NCBI GenBank assembly: GCA_964057225.1
Contig: OZ059896.1
Coordinates: forward strand, 6,572,001 to 6,636,000
Reading direction: 5' to 3'
DNA from: Auanema rhodensis
Taxonomy: Eukaryota > Nematoda > Chromadorea > Rhabditida > Rhabditidae
Length of the DNA stretch: 64,000 bases
Shown: in pieces, positions 11,956 through 21,543 of the stretch
Position numbering within the stretch: the stretch's first letter is position 1
Layout: each line of letters begins with the position of its first letter
The notes under the pieces: model-generated
The model's input: the letters and a program-made list of their open reading frames with translations, nothing else
The model's database searches: none
Told to the model about the DNA's origin: nothing
Made by a program: the position numbers and the translations under genes

Positions 11956-13196
11956 AGAACTAGTTGAAATACTTTCAAACGAATCTCAGAATTCAAATTC
12001 TAAATGAGCATGTTCATTCCTCTAAGGTTCGCAAAGTAGAGTAGACCAGAAAAGGAATACTTCTACTTCTGCCATCCTTGATTTCGAAGCGTGTAATATC
12101 CTGTGTATATGTCTTTCAAATAATAATATCTGAAATAAATCATTTTTTCGTATAAAAATTTAAAGTTATGATAATCGCAAAACACGTTTTCGGTTGCTTT
12201 AAATAACAAACAAGTCTTAAAATACTTCACTTTTTAAGCATAGGGTCTAACAGTTAATCAAATTTGAATAATGATTAATAAGCTTATATGAAAATTTCAA
12301 GTATCAACTTTTATAATTTCGAACCTTTCATGTGTTTGCCTGGTGAGTATTGTTCAATTAATCATTCATTTTAAAAGAAATTGTATTTTAATAAACTTCT
12401 ACATACACACCTTCAAATTAAAATGTGCTGTCGCATTAAAAATATAAGCAAAGAAGAAAAAGTGAGAAAAAGAAATGAAAACGGTGGAAGTTTCCTTATC
12501 AGCTGTCTGTGAGCAGACTAATCTGCTGAAGAAACATCATTTCAAAATATTTCCGAAATATTTTTTTTACCAACCACTGATAAAAACGGCAAAACAATTA
12601 ATTCCTTTTTTAAACAGACGTTTTGAATTAATCCATATAGACGTTTTTACTAGATGTTGCACCATATTGTTAAAAACATTTTCTGACTCAATGTTTCTTA
12701 CTTGTAGACGTTTTCGCACATCATTAACAGTAAAAAATAATGGAAACAGTTGAAAATACACCTGCATTTCTCTTCATAATAAAACCTGGTTACAAATTGT
12801 ATTAGGTGTTTACAAACCAGTTGAATGATTCAATTGATCTAGAACAGTTTTCCTCTAGATCCTAAAACCTTTTTTAATCATACCACAGACGCAAGTATTG
12901 GATATTATCTCTTTCGAGGGAATGCCGTTTTCGAAATCTTTGCTCATCTGATATAGATAACATCTCCCTCCCTTCATCTTCGCTCCACGAATAAAATTAG
13001 CTTATATATAAAGAAGTTCATTTAATTGATATCTAGTAAATCGAAAAGTTATAAGGCAGAAATTTATTATATAAATTCACTTTTCACAGCTAAACTTTTG
13101 TATTATTTTTGAATAATCGGTGAGCTTTTTCTAGGTTCCCGATAGAACCATTAATTCTGTAAAAACAATTCATACACATTTCTCTTTCTTTTATAG
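11956..13196. other. Intergenic, convergent 3' ends
   Basis: The interval lies between the ends of two convergent genes. It holds AATAAA near 12134 for the upstream plus-strand gene. I found no supported coding region; the overlapping open frames at 12475-12767 on both strands lack homology or good splice signals. Confidence 0.6.
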
Positions 13197-14350
13197 TTAC
13201 CGGAATTTATAGTTTTGTTGTGCCAACGCTTTCACAATGGCTGTAATATTTTGAACATCATCGATTCCACTATGAAGACGACCCTTTAGAAACGAAATAA
13301 TAATAATAATAATAATAAGTAGAATATCTAACCGTGTGTGTGATATTATAATATCTGAGCAAATCCATGATGCCTTTACAGTAATGTCCTGTGTGGTGAC
13401 TGTGGCATTTTTTTATATTAATCCATTTCGAAAAATACTCTTCCAACGCGAATCCTTTGTAAGCGGCTTCATCCGTAAGAGCAACTTTAAGATCCCAATC
13501 ACCGCAAGTAACAAAAGCAAAATTTGATGTGGAAATATTCTCCTACAACATCAACTGATTATATCAAATATAATTTATGGTACCCTTTCCAGCCATTCAT
13601 GAAACATAGCCAAAGTTTGATTGATTTGAGGACGATTTTCAACCATTTCCTGAATGGGTTCTATGTCAAAAAAATTGATAGTGATGAAACCTGTATAATA
13701 CCAGTAAGTTCACTACAAAATGATGTAAGAATGGGACGTTCGGTAGGTGATATATATTGATGAAACCTAGCTTTCTCTTTCCAAGTTTTGGTCTCAAGAG
13801 CTATAACAGGCATCTCAATTATTTCCTGAAAAATTTTATTATATGACATAGAAATATAGATGTATACTTGAACAGGCATGATGCGAGCACCTTTATCACA
13901 AGTTGCTTCAAAATCCAATACAAGTAGATAGTCGAAATCAGGCTCATTTGAAAATGGTAGTTCTAATTAATTCATTAATGAAAAAATTCAATTAGCTTGT
14001 TACCTCTTGCTGATGTTACATTATAAGCATTTTTCATATGTTTAACATAACCCTTAGAAACTTTCTTCTGATTTGGTTTATATGATATTGTCTAAAATTC
14101 TATGAATCAGTTGTGCAAAAACAAGATTCGCTTTTTTTTCAAACGATAAGGAACATATTGAGTTTTTTATGAATTTTTTGTGCGATGAGTTTCTGAATAA
14201 ACAATTGGCAAGTAACTCCCACTTCATTGTATACATTTTCAATGTTGCTTTCAGAGAAAATGCATTAAAAAAGTTAAGTGAAACTAACCTTAGCGTTTGA
14301 AAAACATATTGATGAAGATATTCTTCGTAATTGAATCGCTCTATATACAT
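13197..14350 (-). CDS. ERI-1/ERI3-type 3'-5' exoribonuclease
   Basis: This is a DEDDh-family exonuclease related to ERI-1 (siRNA and histone mRNA 3'-end trimming, 5.8S rRNA maturation) and mammalian ERI3. The signature motifs are in order: LLVLDFEATCDKG (ExoI Asp and Glu), EIIEMPVIAL, FHQYISPTERPILTSFCSEL, FVTCGDWDLKVAL (ExoII Asp), EYFSKWINIKK, and GRLHSGIDDVQNI (ExoIII His and Asp). I start at ATG 14350 (MYIERFNYEEYLHQYVF). Two further small exons then lead in frame into SYKPNQKKVSKGYVKHMKNAY and the catalytic domain. A downstream start in that last segment (KHM) is also possible. The expected LTGI after the Cys-Ser-Glu motif reads LTEP if the 42-bp intron is placed to preserve the family length. 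No SAP domain is visible, so it is closer to the short ERI3 form than to full ERI-1. Confidence 0.82.
13295..13319. repeat. (TAA)n microsatellite in an intron
   Basis: A short run of eight ATA/TAA repeats lies within the last intron of the ERI-type exonuclease gene. Confidence 0.9.
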
Positions 14351-15079
14351 TCATATAATATATCTATTATATAATTTTAGTAATATAATATAATACTTTC
14401 TAAAATAAGGTATACAAACTACACTTCATTACGTACACTTATTATAACCTACCGTCATTTTAAAAACTGTATGGAACATTCGCAATAAATTCTTTTAAAA
14501 TACATATGATTGACGCGTAAAGTCTTCGATTTTCCAAGATGTACTTTGAACTGTTATCGAATATCACTGAAATCGACATCCGAAATGATTTTTTGTTCAT
14601 CGTAGAAGAGTTTCCTATCCTGATTCTTAAATTCCATCTCGTAACTATCAATTTTGTTTCATGCCAATAAATTGTTTGCGTATATTAATGGTTCATCCGG
14701 TGAATTATTCAAAATTTATTTTTTCTGATTGAAGTCAGCCATTCTCTAAGTTTTCTTTACAAGATATTAGTGTCCTTCTAGGTATGTGCATCATCATTAT
14801 AGACATCAGGATATGCTCGACGAATAAACTAATCCAAATGTAACAAGATTGTTATATTCCGTTATCGAGATCTGTAATTCTAAATATTTTTGATTTGTAC
14901 AATCTTCAAATATTATGGTAATGAACATCCATGTGCAACTGAAAATCTTAAACAAATGGAATATATTTTTAAGTGCTTCTCATATCAATAAAACGAGCAA
15001 GAAAAGGGCACTGTGTAGGGTAAAATAGGAATTATTTTACAAGAATATTCTAATTCTCTTCCGTTGTCTTTATATTTTC
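14351..15079. other. Divergent intergenic region, likely promoter/leader of the bZIP gene
   Basis: The region lies between the divergent exonuclease and ATF4-like genes. It is AT-rich with no recognised gene. A short ATG-initiated frame at 14915-15028 (37 codons plus stop) ends 51 bp before the proposed bZIP start and is a candidate upstream ORF. Confidence 0.5.
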
Positions 15080-16444
15080 ATGGTCATTTTTATGTCTTGC
15101 CATTTCTTATCTCCAACTCTCTTCAAGGTAACGCAGGGCTTAATCGTATCTTTCTGTCTTCTCTGGCAAGAATCAAACGCCATATTCTGGAGAAAATATG
15201 TGGGGCTGCTGTAGGTATGTTTCTCGGTTAAACTCATTTTTTTTACCAAAATGTGATCAAAACGAAACTTTCTGATTTAGTGCTGACGAGTTTCCTGCTA
15301 ATTCGCATATACAACACCATGATTTTGCCCATTACTCACAAGACCATATGCCTTGCTTTCAGGTATTTTTTTAATCATTTTTTGGTATATAACATCTATA
15401 TCACTGTTAGCATATTTATATGTATAACCTTGCATTTGTTAACAAGAGTAAAAAAAGTTCAGGAATTCGAGACTGTCATTCTTTACTCTTTTAACAAACA
15501 TAAAATAAAATTTGTACTACTAACACTGAAATATCGACTTAATTTTTTAATTATTAAAAAAATAATGTTTCATCTATAGCCTCCAGCAATACCTTCGGAG
15601 AAGTTTTCTGACTCAAATCCCATAACTACCAATTTTGATGTAAAATATCATCATCATCATCATCATCATCATGTTCATCAACAACATTGCCATGATCATC
15701 AACAACATTGCCATGATCATCATACCCATGATCATCATATTAGTCACCACTGTCATTATTACGTTGACCGTAATCGTATGTAGTCATCATGTATTTTTAT
15801 TGAGCATCTTTTTTATAGAGGCAAATCATGTTCCAGATGTAACTCAAGCTGAAATTCCTTGTCAATTCAATTGGAATTTAGGCTCATGCCCTCCTCAATG
15901 CGAAGATCGTCTTCCTGAAATGGGAATAGATGAGCCTGATAAGAAAAAAATTTTACAAGAAATACATGAAGAATGTGAGCATATGCTCGCTAAAGATGAT
16001 TGTGCATCTTGTCATATAAAGTTATTGATCTCCCAAAATATTTAGATAGGTTTTTTTTTCAGGTTTGGAGATAATTCAGATGTCAAAGCAATCCCCTTGA
16101 GTAAATTGGTCAATATTGTTCTGATGTCCGCTGGAGCATCTTTGGATGGTGAAAAATACAGTTCACACGCTGATATAATAAATATTTTTAGATGTGAGTC
16201 GTGCTGCATCAGCATTATGTAGGAAAAGAGAACAAAACAAAGAAGCTGCGTCAAAATATAGGGATCGACAAAAGAATAAGTCGGAGTAAGGGTCCAATAA
16301 TGTATTAATTTTATTGATTGAAGATGGCGACAGCTTACCGAAGAAAAATCTGAACTAGAAGAAAAGAATGATAAGCTAAAAAAAACTGTTTTGGCTTTGG
16401 AGAAAGAAGTTACAGAAATTCGTCGAAAGCTTTTGAACCAGTAG
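15080..16444 (+). CDS. ATF4-like bZIP transcription factor with His-rich region
   Basis: Eight exons (15080-15127, 15171-15214, 15281-15362, 15580-15775, 15819-16020, 16063-16148, 16192-16285, 16324-16444) join in frame to give 290 aa. The C-terminal basic region RKREQNKEAASKYRDRQKNK and leucine zipper (LTEEKSELEEKNDKL..TVLALEKEV) match the ATF4/ATF5 subgroup, which binds CRE/AARE-type elements and drives the integrated stress response. Residues about 78-120 form a striking metal-ligand-rich tract: eight consecutive His followed by repeated HQQHCHDH and HDHH units. A Cys-containing segment follows (CQFNWNLGSCPPQC, CEHMLAKDDCASC). Nothing comparable is standard in ATF4. The first exon is the least certain; a shorter protein starting MWGCC at 15198 after a trans-splice acceptor at 15170 is possible. 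Family function is established for the bZIP; the role of the His tract is unknown. Confidence 0.82.
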
Positions 16445-17122
16445 ATAATAAATTAATTTTAGAATCCTAAGTGTATGCAACTATTGACATGTTAAAGTAT
16501 AAGTACTGATAATGATTTAAATATATGGAATAACCAAGTAATGGTTAAACTTTCAACAATATAATACTTAATAAATTTACCTTCAATTCTAATACTGAAA
16601 AACATTTATTATAGTAAATGATTAAGATAGATAATTAGTTTATGCTCTGGATGGTATATTTAAATGTGTCATTGGGCGGATAATTTAGAGAATCCTGAAT
16701 CAAAAAAATATTAATCGACAACAACGACAATGACAAAAGAAGATTTTTTCGTTCATAGTTTCACAAGAAAATATCTCATCTCAACATAACTAAACGTCTT
16801 GCACCAATAATTATATAATTAACACGTTTCTATTTCAAAAAAGATGTTTATGAGGTTCAACTAGATATTTTACCTATAAAAGTAATTAACATGGTACAAG
16901 AAGTCAAATATCTAAAATTGGTGACCATCTGTGCTAGGTCAAACATTGGTGTAATATTTTTCCGCGCTCTACCGCCATTTTTATTCAACCTCTTTTGGCT
17001 TGGTTTGCTTTTGAAAACTAATGATTTTTTTAGATGCAGTATTTAGATAAATTGTATGATTTCTGGAGTTATATTATTACTATATTATTCTATATTGCTA
17101 TGTCATCTTTTTTTAGCTCATA
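16445..17122. other. Intergenic, no gene seen
   Basis: This AT-rich spacer contains the bZIP 3' end and the promoter of the chromodomain gene. A local GC-richer patch (TTTTTCCGCGCTCTACCGCC near 16960) is the only notable feature, and an acceptor-like TTTTTTTAG lies seven bases before the next ATG. Confidence 0.6.
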
Positions 17123-17426
17123 ATGGAGGTGATGGATGATGAATTTACTGTAGAGGCTATTCTTAGTGTTAAACGAGTAGGAACACAAGTTGTATATTTA
17201 GTTCGATGGGCAACTTTTGGACCTAGCGAAGATACATGGGAGCCAGAATGGATCTTTCGCTGTAAGGCAAACTATATTTTACAGAATTAATAAATTTTAT
17301 TTAGACGACTTAGAGCTTTCAAATATGCTAGATAACTACATTGAAAAACATAAGGAGCGAATAAAAAAGTTGAAAGATAGGGCTCGGCTGGAACGACTCA
17401 AATCGAAGACTGTACAACATTTGTGA
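17123..17426 (+). CDS. Small chromodomain protein
   Basis: Two exons (17123-17261 and 17305-17426) encode 86 aa. Residues ~6-50 are a chromodomain: DEFTVEAILSVKRV, VVYLVRWATFGPSEDTWEP, EWIF. The aromatic-cage positions that read methyl-lysine in HP1/Polycomb (Tyr...Trp...Phe/Tyr) are Phe, Trp and Phe here, so binding to methylated histone is plausible but unproven. After the domain there is only a basic helix (IEKHKERIKKLKDRARLERL) and no chromoshadow domain, so this is not a full HP1. The acceptor just before ATG suggests trans-splicing. It could be a reader subunit or a dominant competitor for histone marks; neither is shown. Confidence 0.82.
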
Positions 17427-17953
17427 AATTAAAATCATGCTCAATTTGTTTTATCTACGGTTTAATGTTTTATTACTCACTTCATATGCAGCTGATTTAA
17501 ACTTCTATTATATAATTAAACGTCGTATTTCAATTAATTCCTTTGTTTACAAAAGTATATCTTGTATTATATTAGTTCCTTCACGTACAGTATCCTTAAA
17601 AAGGTTGTATATGAACGCTGGTTGTTTTCATCCTTTTATAATGCCACTGATTGTTTTTCATACTGATTATTTATAAATCTAGAATCTGATTCACTATGTG
17701 TGCTATCGTGTTTTACAAGCAAAGCAAAGTAGTTTAAACGATACGAATGAATAGGAAAAATGTGATTCAAAAAAAAATCAGTCGCGCGTTTTTACTGAAA
17801 TGGCTAGAAGCGCGCTCCAATGGATATGAAAATTGTTTAAATTAAAGCTTAATTTATCAAAATGTGTTTTTAAACTGTGTTACTTCCTCGACCACTTTTC
17901 GAAAACTTAATAAATATATTGTAGAGCTTATATTGAATCACAAAGTTCTATTT
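17427..17953. other. Intergenic, no gene seen
   Basis: This spacer precedes the RPP14-KDSR unit. Two CG-rich hexamer clusters (TCGCGCGTTTTT and AAGCGCGCTCC near 17780-17818) stand out from the AT-rich background and may belong to the promoter. No open frame is supported. Confidence 0.5.
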
Positions 17954-18436
17954 ATGGGAAAGAGAACGCCTTCCATTGCTTCTGAGTACGCACGTTTGAC
18001 CGTTAAAGTGTAGGTCACTATTTTGTTATCTAGAAATAATTTCTTATCGTTATTGATTTTTGTTCAATAAATTCTCACCGCAATATTTATAGCGAAACAG
18101 AAGATTTTAATTTCGGATATTCTAAATTCGAACTTCTCGTTTCTCAAGCTATAAAAGAAATTTTAGGGTCTTGTGGCCCCGACTTCAAGGTAAGCACAGC
18201 ACGGCATTTCCCTTATACAATACATTTCTAGGTTGACTTCTACGACGCAACAAGTAAAAAGGGAAGTGTAATCGCTACCGGAGAAGATATTCTTCGTATT
18301 TGGGCTGCTTTATCTTGTTACGGTTCTTTGTACGAACGCCGAGTTGCAGTTCATTTTCACGCGGTAAACTTATGATTTTTTTCATTGCTTCTAACTCTTC
18401 CTAATTTAGTTAACAGAATATCAAGCATCTCAGTAA
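17954..18436 (+). CDS. RNase P/MRP protein subunit RPP14/POP5-like
   Basis: This small protein belongs to the Pop5/Rpp14 family that assembles on the RNA of RNase P (tRNA 5' maturation) and RNase MRP. Exons are 17954-18009, 18093-18189 and 18232-18363, with a probable last exon 18410-18436. Features matching the family: SEYARLTVKVE, the helix FELLVSQAIKEILGSCGP, then KVDFYDATSKKGSVIATGE and ILRIWAALSCYGSLYERR, equivalent to the RPP14 ILRICSSGLVKLWSSLTLLGSY segment. If the last 46-bp intron is not removed, the protein instead stops at 18375. When it is spliced, the stop TAA (18434-18436) lies one base before the ATG of the next gene. RPP14 is favoured over POP5 by the WSSL-like helix, but I cannot separate the two firmly. 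Confidence 0.78.
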
Positions 18437-18437
18437 A

Positions 18438-19768
18438 ATGTCAGCTCTTGTGTATTTATGGCTAATTCCTATTTTTCTTTTCGCCCTTTTTCTGGTCTTT
18501 GTTCTTTTGTTGTATTTTTCCACTCCTTCACGTAAAAATATCGAGTTTAAAGGGAAACATGCTCTTGTTACAGGTTTAATTGAATTTTTATTTTTTAATA
18601 TTGTTTTTGCTGTCATAGGAGGTTCTAAGGGTATCGGTAAACAGATTGCTCATCAGCTTCTACTGAGAGGCTGCCATGTTACAATTGTTGCTCGTAATGA
18701 AAATGATTTAAAGGTTAGATACATTTTACTAAAGAGAGTTAAAAAAATTTAGATTTCTTGTGATGATCTTCAATTAGTTGCTGATCAACGTGGACAGAAC
18801 CAAAAAGTTCAGTGGAGATCTGCCGATCTTACTCAAAATTTCGAGAATGTGAGTATCATAGTATTAGTTTTTTTCACTGAAGCAATTTAGATAGAAAAAA
18901 TGGTTCGAGATGCAGAGAAAGAATTGGGCCCTGTCCATATTCTAATAAACAATGCTGGCCACAGCGTTCAAGCTGGATTTGAAGATATCCCTGTAGATGA
19001 TTTTGAAAAACAAATGAAAGTCAATTATTTGAGTGCTGTATGTTATAGAACTTTAAATGACTTTTATTATCTTATATGACAGGTTTATATGACTAAATCT
19101 GTAGTCAAGGGTATGAAATCCAGGAGAGCTGGTCATATTTCTTTTGTATCTTCTGCAGCTGGCCAGTGTGGTATTTATGGATATACCGCTTATTCGCCTA
19201 CTAAATTTGCTTTAAGGTAAATCAATGCGTGATAATTATGAGCAACATTGAATTTTTTCAGAGGTTTCGCAGATGTGCTTCATATGGAGCTTTTACCGTA
19301 TAAAATCAACGTTGCTTTATTATACCCTCCTAATACTGACACAGAAGGTTTCAAGGTAGTGTAACTATTCATAAATTGATTTATTGGTATTTTATTCAGG
19401 TGGAGTTAGAGACAATGCCGGAAGAAACGAAACTGATGTCTGACTCTGCTGGATTGTTCACTCCAGAAGATGTTGCTGCAGCCCACGTTGTAGACATTTC
19501 TGATGGTCAATATACAACCACCATTGGCACCGATGGTTGGATGCTAGGAGTGCTTACTTCTGGAGCAGCTCCTGAAAAGAGTTTAGGAAGGGCTGTTGTC
19601 CAAGTAAATTATACAATTTCCATTAATAGTAATCATTTATTTAATTAGTGTTTCTTGGCTGGCGTGTTCAGGGCAATCATGCTCTGTTATGTGGGATATT
19701 TTAATGGTATTGTTAAGAAGTGTTATATAAGAAGGAGAAATGCAGAAATGGAGGAGAAACAAGAATAA
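18438..19768 (+). CDS. kdsr: 3-ketodihydrosphingosine reductase (KDSR)
   Basis: This is an NADPH-dependent short-chain dehydrogenase that reduces 3-ketodihydrosphingosine to dihydrosphingosine, the second step of sphingolipid synthesis at the ER. It begins with a hydrophobic signal-anchor (LIPIFLFALFLVFVLLLYF). The Rossmann motif TGGSKGIG follows, then the NNAG motif (ILINNAGHSVQAGF), a catalytic Ser region (HISFVSSAAGQCG) and the active-site YxxxK (TAYSPTKFAL). YPPNTDTEGF and the ELLPYKINVALLYPPNTDT stretch are typical of KDSR within the SDR family. A C-terminal hydrophobic helix (FRAIMLCYVGYF) precedes a basic tail (KCYIRRR). The length of about 340 aa matches human KDSR (332). It begins immediately after the RPP14-like stop, so the two are probably made from one pre-mRNA. 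A poly(A) signal AATAAA is near 19920. Confidence 0.93.
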
Positions 19769-20148
19769 TTGTTGTTGTTATTACTTTAGCTCTAAAATTC
19801 ATATTCAAATCACCTGTCAAAATAATTATCAGAACTCAAACTCTGAATTATTGTTGTTAGCATTCTACTGGTTTTAGTAGTTTGGCTTGATTAAGAAATT
19901 GTTTCTTAGTTATATGAAATAATAAACCAAGTAAGAATATTTAGTTAAGCACATTTTGTATTCTTTTATAGTTGAATGAAGTATTTACAATGTAAAAACT
20001 AAAGAGATGAACTTCTTTCTTATGTTTTGCATTCTGTTCATCTCATGATCTTTTGTGGCCGTATTCATGGATTTGCAACTGTATTATTAAAAAGAAAAAG
20101 CGATGTGAAGAATTTATTTTCGTAGTCAGTTTTCGATATTGATGTTTT
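19769..20148. other. Intergenic between convergent genes
   Basis: This holds the 3' end of KDSR (AATAAA near 19920) and the 3' end of the convergent 7TM receptor. No gene is seen. Confidence 0.6.
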
Positions 20149-21543
20149 CTATTCAATTGTTAGTATCGTCCCAGAAAGTAAAGGCTGAATTAATGCTAAG
20201 CGATAATAACGAGCTCGTGGTTGATGGTCTAATGAGGAGAAGCTGTCTTCCTGGTATTTAGATTTCCTGAGAGAAATTGAATTTACAATACATCAATATT
20301 TGATAACCTGGTTAATATTTCTACGAAATGTGAGCGGAAGTCATTATTTATTACCAAATAAACAAAAACATTAACTCCAGAATTCAGGCAGGTAGCCCAG
20401 ACAGCTGGTTTCGATATAGTATCGCTTACCTAAATAATGAATTTGATTTTTTCAAATGAAAACTCACTGAAGTTATTAATAAAGAGCACAAAGATAGACT
20501 GTTGGGAATTGATACCAAAACAGTAGATATACAAGAAACAACTAAGCAACTTTTAATGTTTTGTCGATGTTTTTCTCTAAACAATAAAAGTAGTAGGTAT
20601 GAATTAAAAATAGAAGGCTTTAGACCTATGCTCAGAAGAGGTATAACCTTCCGCTATTGGCTTTCGTAGAGCTAATCCATTTAATACAACACCACTAATA
20701 TATCCAATAACATTATGACTATAGATTATACCAGATAGAAACCTGATAAGTTAAAAAAATGCAAATCGAAAACAATAATTTATAAAAAAAACCTCCCGAA
20801 TGCGGCTTTTCGTCCACAATAATATTTGACTGTTCCAGCAGAACGATGATAATAAGAGGTAGTGTAAGCAATGAGAATATACAAGAATACAAATATTAAT
20901 GTAAAATATACTAGAATTTCTTGTCTAAAAATATTTATTTGTCTTCAAATTTGAAATTCGTTTCATCTACCGTTTCTTTGACGTTATTCGCTTACAAGCA
21001 CATGTATTCAAATATTGATCTAATCCCATTGAAAATTGTACAATTGGAGGCCATACATCACCTATATTATGCTATAACTTTTAGAGTCAATGACTTTGAG
21101 ATACCAATCGTTCGTATTAGAAGCCAAAACTCCAAAGCACAACTCCAACTATTTTCTTGTTGGGCTTGACCAGTTTCAAGAACATTATTGTACAAATAGA
21201 TACTAAATTATAATATATGTATATAATTTATATAATTTATGAAGTTATAGGTAAATTCTTACCGATCTAGACCCATTAAACATATTCCAACACAGTTGAC
21301 AAAGTCAGCAATTGCCAGGCATATAACAAGCTAGAAAAATAGCCTATTAGTATAAGCATCAAAATATTATTATAATTGCTTTAAAACCTTATTTTTCTGA
21401 CGCATTGCTCTATTAGTTAATAGACAATAAAGAAGAGCTATGGCTAGAACTGCACATGTAGCGCCAAGTTTAACGTTAACTTTATGGTAAATAATGATTT
21501 CTTGAAGATGACTACTTACGCTTTTTAGATTTACCTTTTCCAT
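20149..21543 (-). CDS. Divergent 7TM receptor (serpentine GPCR-like)
   Basis: About nine exons join in frame to give roughly 336 aa with seven hydrophobic helices: CAVLAIALLYCLLTN, LVICLAIADFVNCVGICLMG, an ALEFWLLIRTIGD..PPIVQFSMGL segment, EILVYFTLIFVFLYILIAY, SHNVIGYISGVVLNGL, CLVVSCISTVLVSIPNSL and AVWATCLNSGVNVFVYLVIN. The order, the TM2 LAIADF (rhodopsin-like LAxAD) and the TM7 NSGVNVFVYLVINNDFR (compare NPxxY followed by helix 8) fit a GPCR. The expected DRY after TM3 reads LDQYLNTCA, so the E/DRY arginine is absent. It could be a nematode chemoreceptor or an orphan peptide receptor; I cannot assign a class. The 2.7 kb upstream (21544-24299) is gene-free and likely contains its promoter. 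Confidence 0.75.

Noticed and set aside
12475-12767. Overlapping 92-aa plus and 66-aa minus frames
   Set aside because: AT-biased composition, no acceptor or domain support.
15653-15672. CAT trinucleotide run as non-coding microsatellite
   Set aside because: It lies in frame in an exon of the bZIP gene and encodes the His tract.
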